A stretch of 64,000 nt of DNA. Source: Saccharopolyspora aridisoli. Its GTDB lineage: Bacteria > Actinomycetota > Actinomycetes > Mycobacteriales > Pseudonocardiaceae. The translations under genes were made by a program, and so were the position numbers. The stretch is from positions 62,001 to 126,000 of the forward strand of contig NZ_SMKV01000014.1 of NCBI RefSeq assembly GCF_004348445.1, given 5' to 3'. Below are positions 1-9,770 of the stretch, in pieces. The stretch's first letter is position 1, and every line of letters starts with the position of its first letter. The notes beneath the pieces are model-generated. The model saw nothing but the letters and a program-made list of their open reading frames with translations, was not told where the DNA came from and did no database searches.

Positions 1-1
1 C

Positions 2-1060
2 GGGGTGGGTGTCGACGAACTCGCGCTGCACCTTGTTGAGCAGGTCGGCCTGCGCCCGCCCGGCCGAGCCCTCCGAGGGACGGCCGTAGGCGCGCTCGTC
101 ACCGGCGCAGTTCCAGCGCGTGTAGGAGATGTCGTCCAGCGGCAGCGAGAAGTCGCGGATGCCCTCGTCGTACATGGCCTGCAACTTCGCCTGCAGCGCG
201 TGGAGATCCCGCGGATCGCTGTAGCAGATGGAGTTCCCCGGCGAGAGCGCGAAGGTGAACTTCACGTGGTGCGCACCGGCCTGCCGGATCAGCTCCCGAA
301 CCTCCCCGAGCTCCCGCGCCGGGTAGGGCTCACGCCACTTCTCGCGGTGGTACGGGTCGTCCTTGGGCGCGTAGATGTAGGTGTTGAGCTTGACGTCGCC
401 GTAGAACGCCAGCTGGTCCATCCGCTCCTGGTGCGTCCACGGCGGGCCGTAGAAGCCCTCGATCGCGCCGCGCAGCGGCATGGCCGGCCGGTCCAGCACG
501 GTCACGCCCGCGATGCGGCCGGGCGAGACGAGCTGCCGCAGCGTCTGCACCCCGTAGTAGGCCCCGGCCGGGTCGGAGGCGCCGATGAACACCTCGAACT
601 CGGTGTCCGGGCGCACCGCGAGCGCGTACGCCTCCTCCTCCATCGGGACCGGGGCGTTCATGCGCGTCTCCTGCAAACCCTTGACCACGGTCGGCGAGGT
701 GCGCTCGCCGATCCGCACCCGCAGTGAGGCATCCGCTGCGGGAGCGCCCGGTTCGCGGATCGCGACCTCGTCGGCCCCGGCGAGTTCGAGCACCTGCTTG
801 GCGAGGTCCTTGGTCTGCCGGTCGACCAGCGGGTCCACCACGACCTCGACCTTCCCGCGGACCGCGACGTCGTCGCCGAGCCTGTCGAGCAGCTCCGGCT
901 GCGGCACCAACGACGGCACTCCCTCACCTGGCAGCGCGTCGGAGCTCTGCGGGGCAGGCCGCTCCGGTGGGGGCGCGGAGTTCGTGCAGCCGGCCAAGGC
1001 CATCACCCCGGCCACGCACACCGCGAACGACCTGGAAAAACCGCGCATCGAGCTCCCCAT
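2..1060 (-). CDS. GH84 family beta-N-acetylglucosaminidase lipoprotein (5' part, runs off window)
   Basis: This is the first 353 codons of a gene that continues past the left edge. A lipoprotein signal peptide with lipobox LAGC puts Cys25 at the membrane anchor, so the enzyme is probably exported and lipid-anchored. Residues about 50-190 look like the GH20b-like N-domain. The catalytic barrel opens with the GH84 signature RGAIEGFYGPPWTHQER (about 198-214). The paired catalytic aspartates are D309-D310 in the motif PLDDIS. The family removes terminal beta-GlcNAc from glycans (hyaluronidase/NagJ/O-GlcNAcase group). Substrate cannot be read from the sequence. ATG1060 follows GAGGA at good spacing; ATG1048 is an alternative start. 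The gene may feed GlcNAc to the amino-sugar island at 26-30 kb, which is inference only. Confidence 0.88.
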   Translation of the reverse strand, partial: MGSSMRGFSRSFAVCVAGVMALAGCTNSAPPPERPAPQSSDALPGEGVPSLVPQPELLDRLGDDVAVRGKVEVVVDPLVDRQTKDLAKQVLELAGADEVAIREPGAPAADASLRVRIGERTSPTVVKGLQETRMNAPVPMEEEAYALAVRPDTEFEVFIGASDPAGAYYGVQTLRQLVSPGRIAGVTVLDRPAMPLRGAIEGFYGPPWTHQERMDQLAFYGDVKLNTYIYAPKDDPYHREKWREPYPARELGEVRELIRQAGAHHVKFTFALSPGNSICYSDPRDLHALQAKLQAMYDEGIRDFSLPLDDISYTRWNCAGDERAYGRPSEGSAGRAQADLLNKVQREFVDTHP

Positions 1061-1139
1061 CCAATCCTCGGGCGACGCCCCCAGTTCAACACACGGGAAG
1101 ATGACCCGACCGGGTCGCCTTGCCCCGTCTGACGCAAGC

Positions 1140-1171
1140 AGAAGGGCCGCCCCCGCGGGGACGGCCCTTCT
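1140..1171 (-). terminator. Strong hairpin after groEL
   Basis: A GC-rich inverted repeat (AGAAGGGCCG and CGGCCCTTCT arms with a C/G-rich inner part) lies 17 nt past the groEL stop codon. There is no clear U-run on the minus strand, as is common for actinomycete terminators. It could also end the oppositely placed GH84 upstream region, but position favours groEL. Confidence 0.75.
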
Positions 1172-1187
1172 CAGCTTGGGGCTGGAC

Positions 1188-2939
<1,752 letters not shown>

Positions 2940-2976
2940 TCATGTGGCGCCGCCGGAACGACCTCACCGTCCCGAC

Positions 2977-3003
2977 CTGGCACTCAACCTTGATGAGTGC
3001 CAG
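2977..3003 (-). promoter_or_regulatory. CIRCE operator 1 (HrcA site) of groEL
   Basis: The arms CTGGCACTC and GAGTGCCAG are separated by exactly 9 nt, matching the TTAGCACTC-N9-GAGTGCTAA CIRCE consensus in its core and spacing. It covers the predicted transcription start of groEL, downstream of the promoter. Confidence 0.93.
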
Positions 3004-3008
3004 TACCG

Positions 3009-3037
3009 TGTTTAGCACTCACCGATGGCGAGTGCAA
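3009..3037 (-). promoter_or_regulatory. groEL promoter
   Basis: On the minus strand there is TTGCAC (-35, 3032-3037), a 17-nt spacer and TAAACA (-10, 3009-3014). Both hexamers are partly inside CIRCE operator 2, so HrcA binding would block RNA polymerase. The predicted 5' UTR is about 180 nt. Confidence 0.75.
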
Positions 3038-3038
3038 G
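3012..3038 (-). promoter_or_regulatory. CIRCE operator 2 (HrcA site) of groEL
   Basis: The arms TTAGCACTC and GAGTGCAAG flank a 9-nt spacer, a near-perfect CIRCE element. It overlaps the -35 and -10 hexamers and sits 35 bp from operator 1, about three and a third helical turns. It also lies only 15 bp past the stop codon of the upstream kinase gene. Confidence 0.95.
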
Positions 3039-3053
3039 CGTCGTGCCTCGGTC

Positions 3054-4253
3054 TCACCCGTCGGCGGTCGGCACCGACGTGGGCAACTCGGCGGTCGAAG
3101 GCGTGCTCCCGGAGCCCGAACCGCTCCCGGACGTGGCCATCGCCACGAACAGCAGCACGATCACCAGCAGCGCGACGCCCACCAGCACCGGCACGATCCA
3201 CTTCGCCGCACCGCCCGACGACGTCCTGGTGAACGACGAGGACCCGGCGGGCATCGGCGGCCGCAGCCGCACCGGCTGCTGCTGGTAGCCGGGGTAGGAC
3301 TGCTGCGGGTACGGCCCGGCCTGCTGGGGCATCTGCTGCGGGAACGGCTGGGAAGCGGGGTTCGCGGGCGGCGGTGGGACCGGCTGCTGCGCGACGCGCG
3401 GCGGCGCCGGTGCCTCCCCGGCGGCCGGGCCGAGCGCGCCGCGGGCAGCGGCGATCAGGTCCTGGCAGCTCGCGTAGCGCTGGTCGCCGCGCTTGGACAT
3501 GCCCCGGCGCAGGACCTCGTCGATCGGCGGCGGCAGAAGCACCAGCGATCCGGGCGTCGGCGGCTCGGCGCCCAGATGCCCCTGGATGACCTCTTGGACC
3601 GAGCCCGGGAACGGCGGACGCCCGGTCAGGCAGGCGAAGAGCATGCAGGCCAACGCGTACTGGTCGGTGCGGCCGTCGACCGGCTCGCCGCGCAGGTGCT
3701 CGGGAGCCGCGTAGGTCGGCGAACCCAGGAAGTCCCCGGAGGACGTGCGGTGGCCGGTCGCGCCGCGCCGGGTCAGCCCGAAGTCGGCGAGGTAGACGTG
3801 CTCGTGCGACGACTCGCGCGAGGTGACCAGCACGTTGGCCGGTTTGAGGTCGAGGTGCACCAGGCCGCGCTCGTGCAGCATGTCCAGCGCTTCGGCGATC
3901 TGCCCGAGGAGCTCCAAGCTGCGCTTCGGCGAGATCGGCCCATCGGAGATCAGCCCGGCGAGGTCGGTGCCCTCGACCAGCCGCATCGCGATGAACAGCA
4001 TGCCGTCGACCTCGCCGAAGTCGTACAGCGGCACGATGTTCGCGTGGTCGATCGCCGAGGTGTTGCGGGCTTCGTCGACGAAGCGCTCGCGGAACTCCGC
4101 GTCGCCGGTGATGTGCTCCCCCATCACCTTCAGAGCGACCTTGCGGCCGAGCCGGACGTCGGTGGCGCGGTACATCACGCTCATCCCACCGCGACCGAGC
4201 ACGCCGTCGATCTTGTAGTGGCCGAGCCTGCGACCGGTCAAATCTTCCGACAC
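3054..4253 (-). CDS. Membrane-anchored Ser/Thr protein kinase (PknB/Hanks type)
   Basis: The 399-residue protein has an N-terminal kinase domain (about 12-275), a Pro/Gln-rich linker (about 280-340), one transmembrane helix (about 351-373) and a 26-residue Gly-Ser/Thr tail outside. The glycine loop is LGRGGMSVMYRA, the ATP lysine is K42, the metal-binding motif is D157-F-G and the activation segment ends GSPTYAAPE. The catalytic loop reads HLDLKPAN (133-140): the usual HRD arginine is leucine, while D135, K137 and N140 are kept. The external part is too short for a PASTA or other sensor domain, so the signal is unknown. The gene ends just before the groEL operators and shows no terminator there. 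Confidence 0.93.
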   Translation of the reverse strand: MSEDLTGRRLGHYKIDGVLGRGGMSVMYRATDVRLGRKVALKVMGEHITGDAEFRERFVDEARNTSAIDHANIVPLYDFGEVDGMLFIAMRLVEGTDLAGLISDGPISPKRSLELLGQIAEALDMLHERGLVHLDLKPANVLVTSRESSHEHVYLADFGLTRRGATGHRTSSGDFLGSPTYAAPEHLRGEPVDGRTDQYALACMLFACLTGRPPFPGSVQEVIQGHLGAEPPTPGSLVLLPPPIDEVLRRGMSKRGDQRYASCQDLIAAARGALGPAAGEAPAPPRVAQQPVPPPPANPASQPFPQQMPQQAGPYPQQSYPGYQQQPVRLRPPMPAGSSSFTRTSSGGAAKWIVPVLVGVALLVIVLLFVAMATSGSGSGSGSTPSTAELPTSVPTADG

Positions 4254-4312
4254 GTCACGAAGCCTAACCGGCTGAGATCACGTGCGGGTGCAGGTTTCGC
4301 GGGATGGCGCGC

Positions 4313-4347
4313 TGCGGCCCGGTTCCCACCAGGAGAACCGGGCCGCA
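4313..4347 (-). terminator. Hairpin terminator after the cold shock gene
   Basis: Arms TGCGGCCCGGTTC and GAACCGGGCCGCA form a perfect 13-bp stem with a 9-nt loop, 25 nt beyond the csp stop codon. Confidence 0.85.
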
Positions 4348-4371
4348 CGACGACCTGGTGCGAAGTTCTCT

Positions 4372-4575
4372 TCAGACCTTGCGAACGCCGTCGGCTTGAG
4401 TTCGGCCATCACGGCCGGCTTTCACCTCGAATTCGACCCGATCCCCTTCAGAAAGGGTGCGGAAACCAGACATGTCGATTGCGGAGTAATGGACGAACAC
4501 ATCGGATCCACCGTCCGTCGCGATGAATCCGTAGCCCTTCTCCGAGTTGAACCACTTGACCGTGCCGACCGCCAC
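4372..4575 (-). CDS. Cold shock protein (CspA family)
   Basis: This 67-residue single cold-shock domain protein is an RNA/ssDNA chaperone. RNP1 is KGYGFIATD and RNP2 is VFVHYSAI, both on the OB-fold surface. The start is GTG4575 with the ideal Shine-Dalgarno GAGGAGGAC 4 nt upstream, and homologues begin at this point ([10 protein letters not shown]). Longer in-frame readings add an N-terminus not seen in the family. The gene is monocistronic with its own terminator. The AT-richer 317 bp upstream probably holds the promoter and the long structured leader usual for csp genes. Confidence 0.96.
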   Translation of the reverse strand: MAVGTVKWFNSEKGYGFIATDGGSDVFVHYSAIDMSGFRTLSEGDRVEFEVKAGRDGRTQADGVRKV

Positions 4576-4892
4576 GGCGTCCTCCTCAAGAAATGTGATG
4601 CACGACGCTAGCGCCGCTGGAGCATCGGCCACACTACTCCGGAAAATCGGGCTCGTCGCGGGTCCAGCAATACGACTTTTCCGTTAAGCGCTGGGCCGAA
4701 CGAGTGGCTTCTCCGGACACGTTCCGTCATCAACGGGAGCTAATTCCCCCGACTGTCGCAATCGCTTTCAAACCCGGACGAAAAAACGGCAACGAATGCT
4801 CCCGACGGGAAACCGATCACGATGACGATCGGAGCGAATGGGTCAGACCAATCGCGGTCCGGCGCGATGAGCGATCATTTCCAACGCGCTGA
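4576..4892. other. Intergenic region upstream of the cold shock gene
   Basis: There is no credible ORF here. The stretch is clearly less GC-rich than its neighbours, with runs such as GACGAAAAAACGG. It lies between the end of the AIM24-family gene and the csp start, so it should contain the csp promoter and leader. I cannot assign hexamers with confidence. Confidence 0.5.
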
Positions 4893-5576
4893 TCAGGAAC
4901 GCGGACCGAGGCCATTCGCCCGCAGCCAACCGACCAGGCCGCGCGGGTTGCGGGTCTGCGTCAGCACCTGTCCCGGCCCGGCGAAGTCGAAGACCAGGCC
5001 TTCGCCGCTCTTGAGCGACTGCGCCACGCCCTGGTTCATCTGCCGCAGCTGGCTCTGCACCGTGTCGGCGTAGGCGACGACGTGACCGGTGTCGATCGTG
5101 ATGCACTCGCCGGGCTGCAGGGTGACCACGTCCAGCGCGCCGTAGCAGGCCACCACCGCCGAGCCGTGCCCGCTGACCCGGGTGAGGAAGCCGCCCTCGC
5201 CGCCGAAGAGGTTCTGGAAACCGCCCCACTGGGTTTCGACCTGCACCGTGCTCGCCGAGGCCACCCAGCAACCCCTCGTCACGCACCAGCCGACCCGGCC
5301 GTCGAGCTCCAGCACGTTGAGATCACCGGGCAGCGTCGGCGCCACGTCGACCCAGCCCCCCTGCTGCGGCGCCGTGTAGGTGGAGACGTAGAACGATTCG
5401 CCGCCCAGCGCGGATCGGGCAAGCGACTTGAAGAAACCGCCCTGCGCGCGCGATTCGACGGTCACGCCGTAGCTGGTGGCCAGCATCGAACCGGACTCCA
5501 CCCGCACCGGTTCCCCCGGTGCCAGCATCAACCGGGCGACCCCGTACGACGGCGTGTGACGAGTACGGACCTGCAC
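4893..5576 (-). CDS. AIM24/TIGR00266 family protein
   Basis: The 227-residue protein belongs to the AIM24 (former DUF124) family of beta-rich, pseudo-symmetric proteins. Family features visible are the opening ..LAPGEPVRVESGSMLA, the segment GGFFKSLARSALGGESF, and the Gly-rich C-terminal half with LQPGECITIDTGHVVAYAD. It has no signal peptide or transmembrane helix. Yeast Aim24 is mitochondrial and needed for cristae architecture; the bacterial role is unknown. The start is GTG5576 with AAGGGGG about 9 nt upstream. It faces away from moeA, with a promoter region of about 190 bp between them. Confidence 0.85.
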   Translation of the reverse strand: MQVRTRHTPSYGVARLMLAPGEPVRVESGSMLATSYGVTVESRAQGGFFKSLARSALGGESFYVSTYTAPQQGGWVDVAPTLPGDLNVLELDGRVGWCVTRGCWVASASTVQVETQWGGFQNLFGGEGGFLTRVSGHGSAVVACYGALDVVTLQPGECITIDTGHVVAYADTVQSQLRQMNQGVAQSLKSGEGLVFDFAGPGQVLTQTRNPRGLVGWLRANGLGPRS

Positions 5577-5770
5577 AGCACAACCCCCTTCAGGGCCCCA
5601 CCGGTCGGCGTGGGCACGGCGATTCTATGTAGCTGGCTCCGAGCCTGGGGGAAGTCCGCGCCACCACCCGGAGAACCGGTGCTCGGGTTGCGGCGCACGG
5701 AGAACGGGGCATTGTGCCATCGCGCCGAGGAGCGACCAATCCCACGCCGATGGCGACACGACGGGCACCC

Positions 5771-7015
5771 ATGACAGATGATGCGTGCGTGTCGTCCAAC
5801 AACCCCGCCCACGAGCTGACGTCGGTCGCCGATCACCGGGCGAAGGTCGCTTCGCTGCTGACCCGCACGCCGGTCGAGACCCGTCCGCTGCAGAACTGCC
5901 TCGGCCTGGCCCTGGCCGAGGACCTGGTCGCCCCGATCCCGCTGCCGCCGTTCAGCAACTCCGCGATGGACGGCTACGCGGTCCGCTCGGTCGATCTGAC
6001 CGAGGCGACGCAGGACGAGCCGGTGAAGCTGCCGGTCTCCGAGGACGTCCCGGCCGGCCGGGTGGACGTGCCGCCGCTGCAGCCCGGCACCGCGCACCGG
6101 ATCATGACCGGCGCGCAGCTGCCCCCGGGCGCCGACGCGGTGATCCCGGTGGAGCGCACCGACGCGGGCACCGAGACGGTGGCGCTGTTCGGTTCCGTGC
6201 AGCCGGGCGCCCACGTGCGCCGCGCGGGCGAGGACGTTTCCGAGGGCACGACCGTGCTCACCGCGGGCACCCGGCTGGGCGCCGCGCAGCTGGGCGTGGC
6301 CGCCGCCGTCGGCATCGCTGAGCTGCCCGTGCACCGACCGGTGCGGGTGCTGGTGCTCTCGACCGGCTCGGAGCTGGTAGCGCCCGGGGAAGAGCTGCAG
6401 CTCGGGCAGATCTACGAGTCCAACGGGCTGATGCTCGCCGCTGCCGTGCAGGAGGCCGGTGGTGAGCCGACGATGCTGCGCTTCGTACCCGACGACGTCG
6501 ACGCCTTCCACGAGGTGCTGCAGGCTCACCTGGACTCCGCCGACCTGCTGATCACCTCGGGAGGAGTCAGCGCCGGGGCGTACGAGGTGGTCAAGGACGC
6601 CCTGGCCGGCAACGGCGTGGAGTTCACCAAGGTCGCGATGCAGCCGGGCATGCCGCAGGGATGCGGCCGCTACCGGGACGCCTTCGCGGTGGTCACGCTG
6701 CCCGGCAACCCGGTGAGCTCGATGGTCTCGTTCGAGGTCTTCGTGCGTCCGGCGATGCTGGCCGCGGCCGGGCATGCCACGACCACGCGGCACCAGCGGC
6801 AGGCGGTGCTGGCCGAGTCGCTGACAGCTCCCTCGCGCAGGCAGCAATTCCGGCGCGGGGTGTTCAACCCGGTTTCCGGCGAGGTCAGCCTGCAAGGAGC
6901 CCCGGGTTCACACCTGCTGGGCAGCCTCGCGAAGGCGAACTGCCTGCTGGCGATTTCGGAGGACGTGACCGAGTTGCAAGCTGGGTCCACTGTGGACGTG
7001 GTGTTGCTGGACTAG
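5771..7015 (+). CDS. moeA: Molybdopterin molybdotransferase MoeA
   Basis: The product is about 414 residues, normal for MoeA. It inserts molybdate into adenylylated molybdopterin to finish Moco. Family motifs are LPPFSNSAMDGYAVRS near the N-terminus, RIMTGAQLPPGADAVIPVE, the MPT-binding STGSEL, LITSGGVSAGAYE, and PGMPQGCGRY followed by TLPGNPVSS. The start is uncertain: ATG5771 gives an 18-residue lead before the conserved region, GTG5714 and ATG5750 lie upstream, and none has a convincing Shine-Dalgarno. M. tuberculosis keeps moeA2 next to psd-pssA-ATPase near groEL2, as here. No molybdopterin synthesis genes are adjacent. Confidence 0.95.
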   Translation: MTDDACVSSNNPAHELTSVADHRAKVASLLTRTPVETRPLQNCLGLALAEDLVAPIPLPPFSNSAMDGYAVRSVDLTEATQDEPVKLPVSEDVPAGRVDVPPLQPGTAHRIMTGAQLPPGADAVIPVERTDAGTETVALFGSVQPGAHVRRAGEDVSEGTTVLTAGTRLGAAQLGVAAAVGIAELPVHRPVRVLVLSTGSELVAPGEELQLGQIYESNGLMLAAAVQEAGGEPTMLRFVPDDVDAFHEVLQAHLDSADLLITSGGVSAGAYEVVKDALAGNGVEFTKVAMQPGMPQGCGRYRDAFAVVTLPGNPVSSMVSFEVFVRPAMLAAAGHATTTRHQRQAVLAESLTAPSRRQQFRRGVFNPVSGEVSLQGAPGSHLLGSLAKANCLLAISEDVTELQAGSTVDVVLLD

Positions 7016-7114
7016 TTCAAGTCGATATCGCTTGTCACACCATCGTTGACGGTTCGACTTCCGGTCGCGAAGACTGCGAGTCCGACCTTCCACTTCCCCT
7101 CCGGAGTTTTGCAC

Positions 7115-9073
7115 GTGCGTGGCCCCTGGCGCGCCGCCTTGGCGCTGGCGTTGCACATCGGTTTCTTCGTCGTGTCCCTCGGCCTGGTCGCCGGCCTGCT
7201 GATGATGGCGGGCATGACCTTCCGCCGCGACACCGTCGGAGGGATGAAGGTCGCCTTCGCCGCCGTCGTCGTCGGCGCGATCTTCGCCATCGGCCTGCGG
7301 GCGGTGCTGCGCAACCGGGTCCGCCCGCGCGGCGTGCCCGTGGACCGGGTCTCCCAACCCAACCTGTGGCGCACGATCGACCAGCTCGTCGACGCCACCG
7401 ACTCCCCGCTGCCCGACGAAGTCCGCATCACCTCCGAGCCGGGCGTCGCCATCCGCGAGGACACCGCGTTGCTCGGCCTGCGCACCCGCACCCGGTACCT
7501 GGAGATCGGGTTGCCGATGCTGGCGGCGCTGACCACCTCCGAACTCGGTGCGTCGCTGGCGCACGCGGTCGGCCGCCTCACCGGTCGCAGCAGGCTGACG
7601 GTGACCGCTCACCGGGTGCTGGCCAGCGTCCAGCGCACCGTCGACGGGCTCACGACCGGCCCGGTGAAGTGGCTCTTCGTCGGGTACGCGCGGTTGTTCA
7701 CCGCCATCGCGGTCACCACCACCAAGGAGCTCGTGCTCGCCGGGGACGCCGCAGCGGTGCGCGTCGCGGGCAAGCGGACCGCGGTGATGGCGCTGCGCAA
7801 GTCCGTCGCGGTCGAGCTCGGCTGGCGCGAGTACGCCGACGCGTACCTGAGCATGGCCGCCAGCATCGGCCACGCACCCGACGTGCTGCTGGGCTTCCGC
7901 AACTTCATGGACCACCCGGCGCGCAAACCCGCGCTGGCCGAGCGTGCCAAGCAGACCATCGCCGACGAGCTCGGCGAGTTACCGGTGCGCGCCAGGGTCG
8001 AGCTGATGAAGCGCCTCAAGGCCGCCGACCAGGAGGCCGACGAGCGCCCGGCGTTCGCGATCCTGCGCAAGCCGCGCAACGCCGTTCCCGAGTTGGAGGA
8101 CCGGCTGCTGGTGGACTCGCTCGGCCCCCGGATGCCGTGGTCGGAGGTCGTCCGGCAGGCCGGAGCGGCCCAGTCCGCCGAGAAGGCCGCGCAGCTCAGC
8201 GCGGCCGCCCACAAGTGCGGGCTGGGCGTGGACCCGACGATCCAGGGCGTCCTCGCCGCCATCCACCGCGGCCACGGCCGCGACCTCGTCAACCCCGTGC
8301 TCAACCCGGGCCTGCACCCGTCGACGATCGACCAGACGGCCGAGGACACGCTCACCGAACTGCTCGGCTGCACCGTCATCGACGCGCTGATCTGCGCCCG
8401 CCGCGCCCACCACGAACTCGACTGGGGCGGCCCGCCCGCGGTGCGACTGGTCAACGGCCGGCCGCTGGACCCCGACCGCCTGGTCCGCCCCGCCGTCGCC
8501 GACCCGCGGCTCATCCCCGGACTGCACCGGGTGCTGGTCGACCTGGGCGTCCCGCTGCACCACACCCGCGAGCCCGCCGAGGAGCCGGAGCCGTCGCTGT
8601 CCGGGATCGTCAGTCCGGTGCAGTGCTCCGGCGAGGCCTACGACCTGCTGGTCAGCGACCGCGGCCTGTTGCTGCTCCCCAGCGACGCCAGCGCCGCGAA
8701 ACGGCTGCTCGCGGGCACCCTGGCCCGGCTCAGGGAAGCCGAGCAGGAACAGCTCAGCGAGCTGGCCTCGCGACCGATCAACGAGCTGCGGGAGCGCTCC
8801 GGAGCGCAGTGGGTGGACAGCCGCGACGTGGCCAGCGCCCGCCTCGACGAGGAGAAGTCCGGCTGGTCGTTGGAGCTGGACCTCTACCTCGACGAGTACG
8901 CGATGTCGACGCTCGACGAGGTGCGCGTGGCCCCGGGCAGCGACGACGGCGTGTCGGTGCTGACCCTGAGCAGCACCGCCGACGGGATCGAGCACGGAGA
9001 TCCGTACCACGGGCTGACCGAGCTGATGGGAGCCCGCATGGAGCTGGACGAACCCGCCCTGTCCCTGGAATGA
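7115..9073 (+). CDS. M48-like membrane protein lacking the HExxH zinc site
   Basis: The protein is about 652 residues from GTG7115, chosen because CGGAG lies 8 nt upstream; TTG7046 is an in-frame alternative. Two N-terminal transmembrane helices (about 8-32 and 45-65) precede a region resembling actinobacterial M48 peptidases: PNLWRTIDQL, then LPDEVRITSEPGVAIREDT, then LEIGLPMLAALTTSELGASLAHAVGR. In active M48 enzymes the last segment carries HELGH. Here residues 150-154 read HAVGR, so the catalytic Glu and second zinc His are gone. The C-terminal 400 residues are soluble, match no family I recognise, and include RPAFAILRKPRNAVPELEDR. It sits between moeA and psd, which adjoin in mycobacteria. 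Confidence 0.7.
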   Translation: MRGPWRAALALALHIGFFVVSLGLVAGLLMMAGMTFRRDTVGGMKVAFAAVVVGAIFAIGLRAVLRNRVRPRGVPVDRVSQPNLWRTIDQLVDATDSPLPDEVRITSEPGVAIREDTALLGLRTRTRYLEIGLPMLAALTTSELGASLAHAVGRLTGRSRLTVTAHRVLASVQRTVDGLTTGPVKWLFVGYARLFTAIAVTTTKELVLAGDAAAVRVAGKRTAVMALRKSVAVELGWREYADAYLSMAASIGHAPDVLLGFRNFMDHPARKPALAERAKQTIADELGELPVRARVELMKRLKAADQEADERPAFAILRKPRNAVPELEDRLLVDSLGPRMPWSEVVRQAGAAQSAEKAAQLSAAAHKCGLGVDPTIQGVLAAIHRGHGRDLVNPVLNPGLHPSTIDQTAEDTLTELLGCTVIDALICARRAHHELDWGGPPAVRLVNGRPLDPDRLVRPAVADPRLIPGLHRVLVDLGVPLHHTREPAEEPEPSLSGIVSPVQCSGEAYDLLVSDRGLLLLPSDASAAKRLLAGTLARLREAEQEQLSELASRPINELRERSGAQWVDSRDVASARLDEEKSGWSLELDLYLDEYAMSTLDEVRVAPGSDDGVSVLTLSSTADGIEHGDPYHGLTELMGARMELDEPALSLE

Positions 9074-9273
9074 CCGCCACCCTGACGTGGAGCCGGTAGA
9101 CGTCCTGTTGACGCGGAGTTACTGAAGGCGTTCCCAACGTCCTCCGTTAGCGGCTACGGAGATGCTGTGAACTCAATTACACTAGAAACTGCGTCACGAA
9201 ACGTTGATCACGTCCTTCCCCTTCGTGTCCGCAACGGCACCTCGCTTGCCGGGTGTCGCGGACCGCGATAAGA

Positions 9274-9305
9274 GGGCCGTGCGCCGTCGGGGGGCGCACG
9301 GACCC
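9274..9305. other. GC-rich stem-loop next to terminator, candidate small RNA element
   Basis: Arms CCGTGCGCC and GGCGCACGG (9277-9285, 9293-9301) are extended by GGG/CCC around a bulged A. The minus-strand loop region carries six consecutive C residues. With the hairpin at 9311-9358 it makes a compact two-stem structure. Confidence 0.45.
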
Positions 9306-9310
9306 GAAAT

Positions 9311-9358
9311 CAAAGAGGCCGTTCGGCACCTACGGGGAGGCGCCGAACGGCCTCTTTG
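9311..9358. terminator. 17-bp perfect hairpin, probable terminator
   Basis: Arms CAAAGAGGCCGTTCGGC and GCCGAACGGCCTCTTTG are fully complementary, and the plus strand continues TTCTTGTT. This is the most canonical intrinsic terminator in the window. It lies 240 nt after the M48-like gene and could end that transcript or a small RNA beginning closer by. Confidence 0.85.
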
Positions 9359-9389
9359 TTCTTGTTCCCGCCGGTCGTGGTCATCCTGC

Positions 9390-9520
9390 TGGCGGTGCGG
9401 GTGGGGGAACCTAAGCCGCGCCGTGGACTCCGCGCGCCACTCCTGATGCATGCCAGCCAGTGCACGGCGTCGCGGCGCGCTCGCCACGCACGGCCAGAAC
9501 CCCGGCGGTGCGAGTTGCTC
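9390..9520 (+). repeat. Dispersed intergenic repeat, copy A
   Basis: This copy aligns with 63514-63634 over about 120 bp in the same orientation. Shared blocks are CTCCGCGC-CCAC-CCTGATGCA, the identical 16-mer CACGGCGTCGCGGCGC (9463-9478), CTCGCCACG and GGCGGTGCGAG. Copy A carries small insertions relative to copy B. Neither copy has an ORF supported in both. Confidence 0.6.
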
Positions 9521-9770
9521 GGGTGGGGCGCTGAGAGAGCGCCTTCGCCGCTCGCCTGGCGGGTGAGTTCACCCGTACGTGTGACTCACTGGGTGTGTGG
9601 GCGGTAGCATTCCGCTTCAGATACGTGCAGGTCATGCGGGTTGTTCTTGATCGACTGCGCCCCCTGGCGACGGTGTGAACGAGGCGTCCGCGATGCTGTA
9701 CGTCTACGGCGCACGCAGGACTACCGCGCCGCGCTGACATGACCTCCGACGCAGGGGCGCGACTACCTCG

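Larger units (their letters stand above)
9074..9770. other. Gene-poor 697-bp region with two hairpins and a dispersed repeat
   Basis: I see no supported protein gene here. The region holds a small hairpin near 9141-9160, two adjacent strong hairpins at 9274-9305 and 9311-9358, copy A of a dispersed repeat (9390-9520), and an inverted repeat around 9561-9589 with GTGAGT and ACTCAC arms. The psd promoter must lie in the last 200 bp. Confidence 0.6.

Noticed and set aside
9274..9358. 6C RNA family member
   Set aside because: One loop has six C on the minus strand, but the second loop has only four and the gene context is not the usual one. It is kept as an unnamed candidate RNA.
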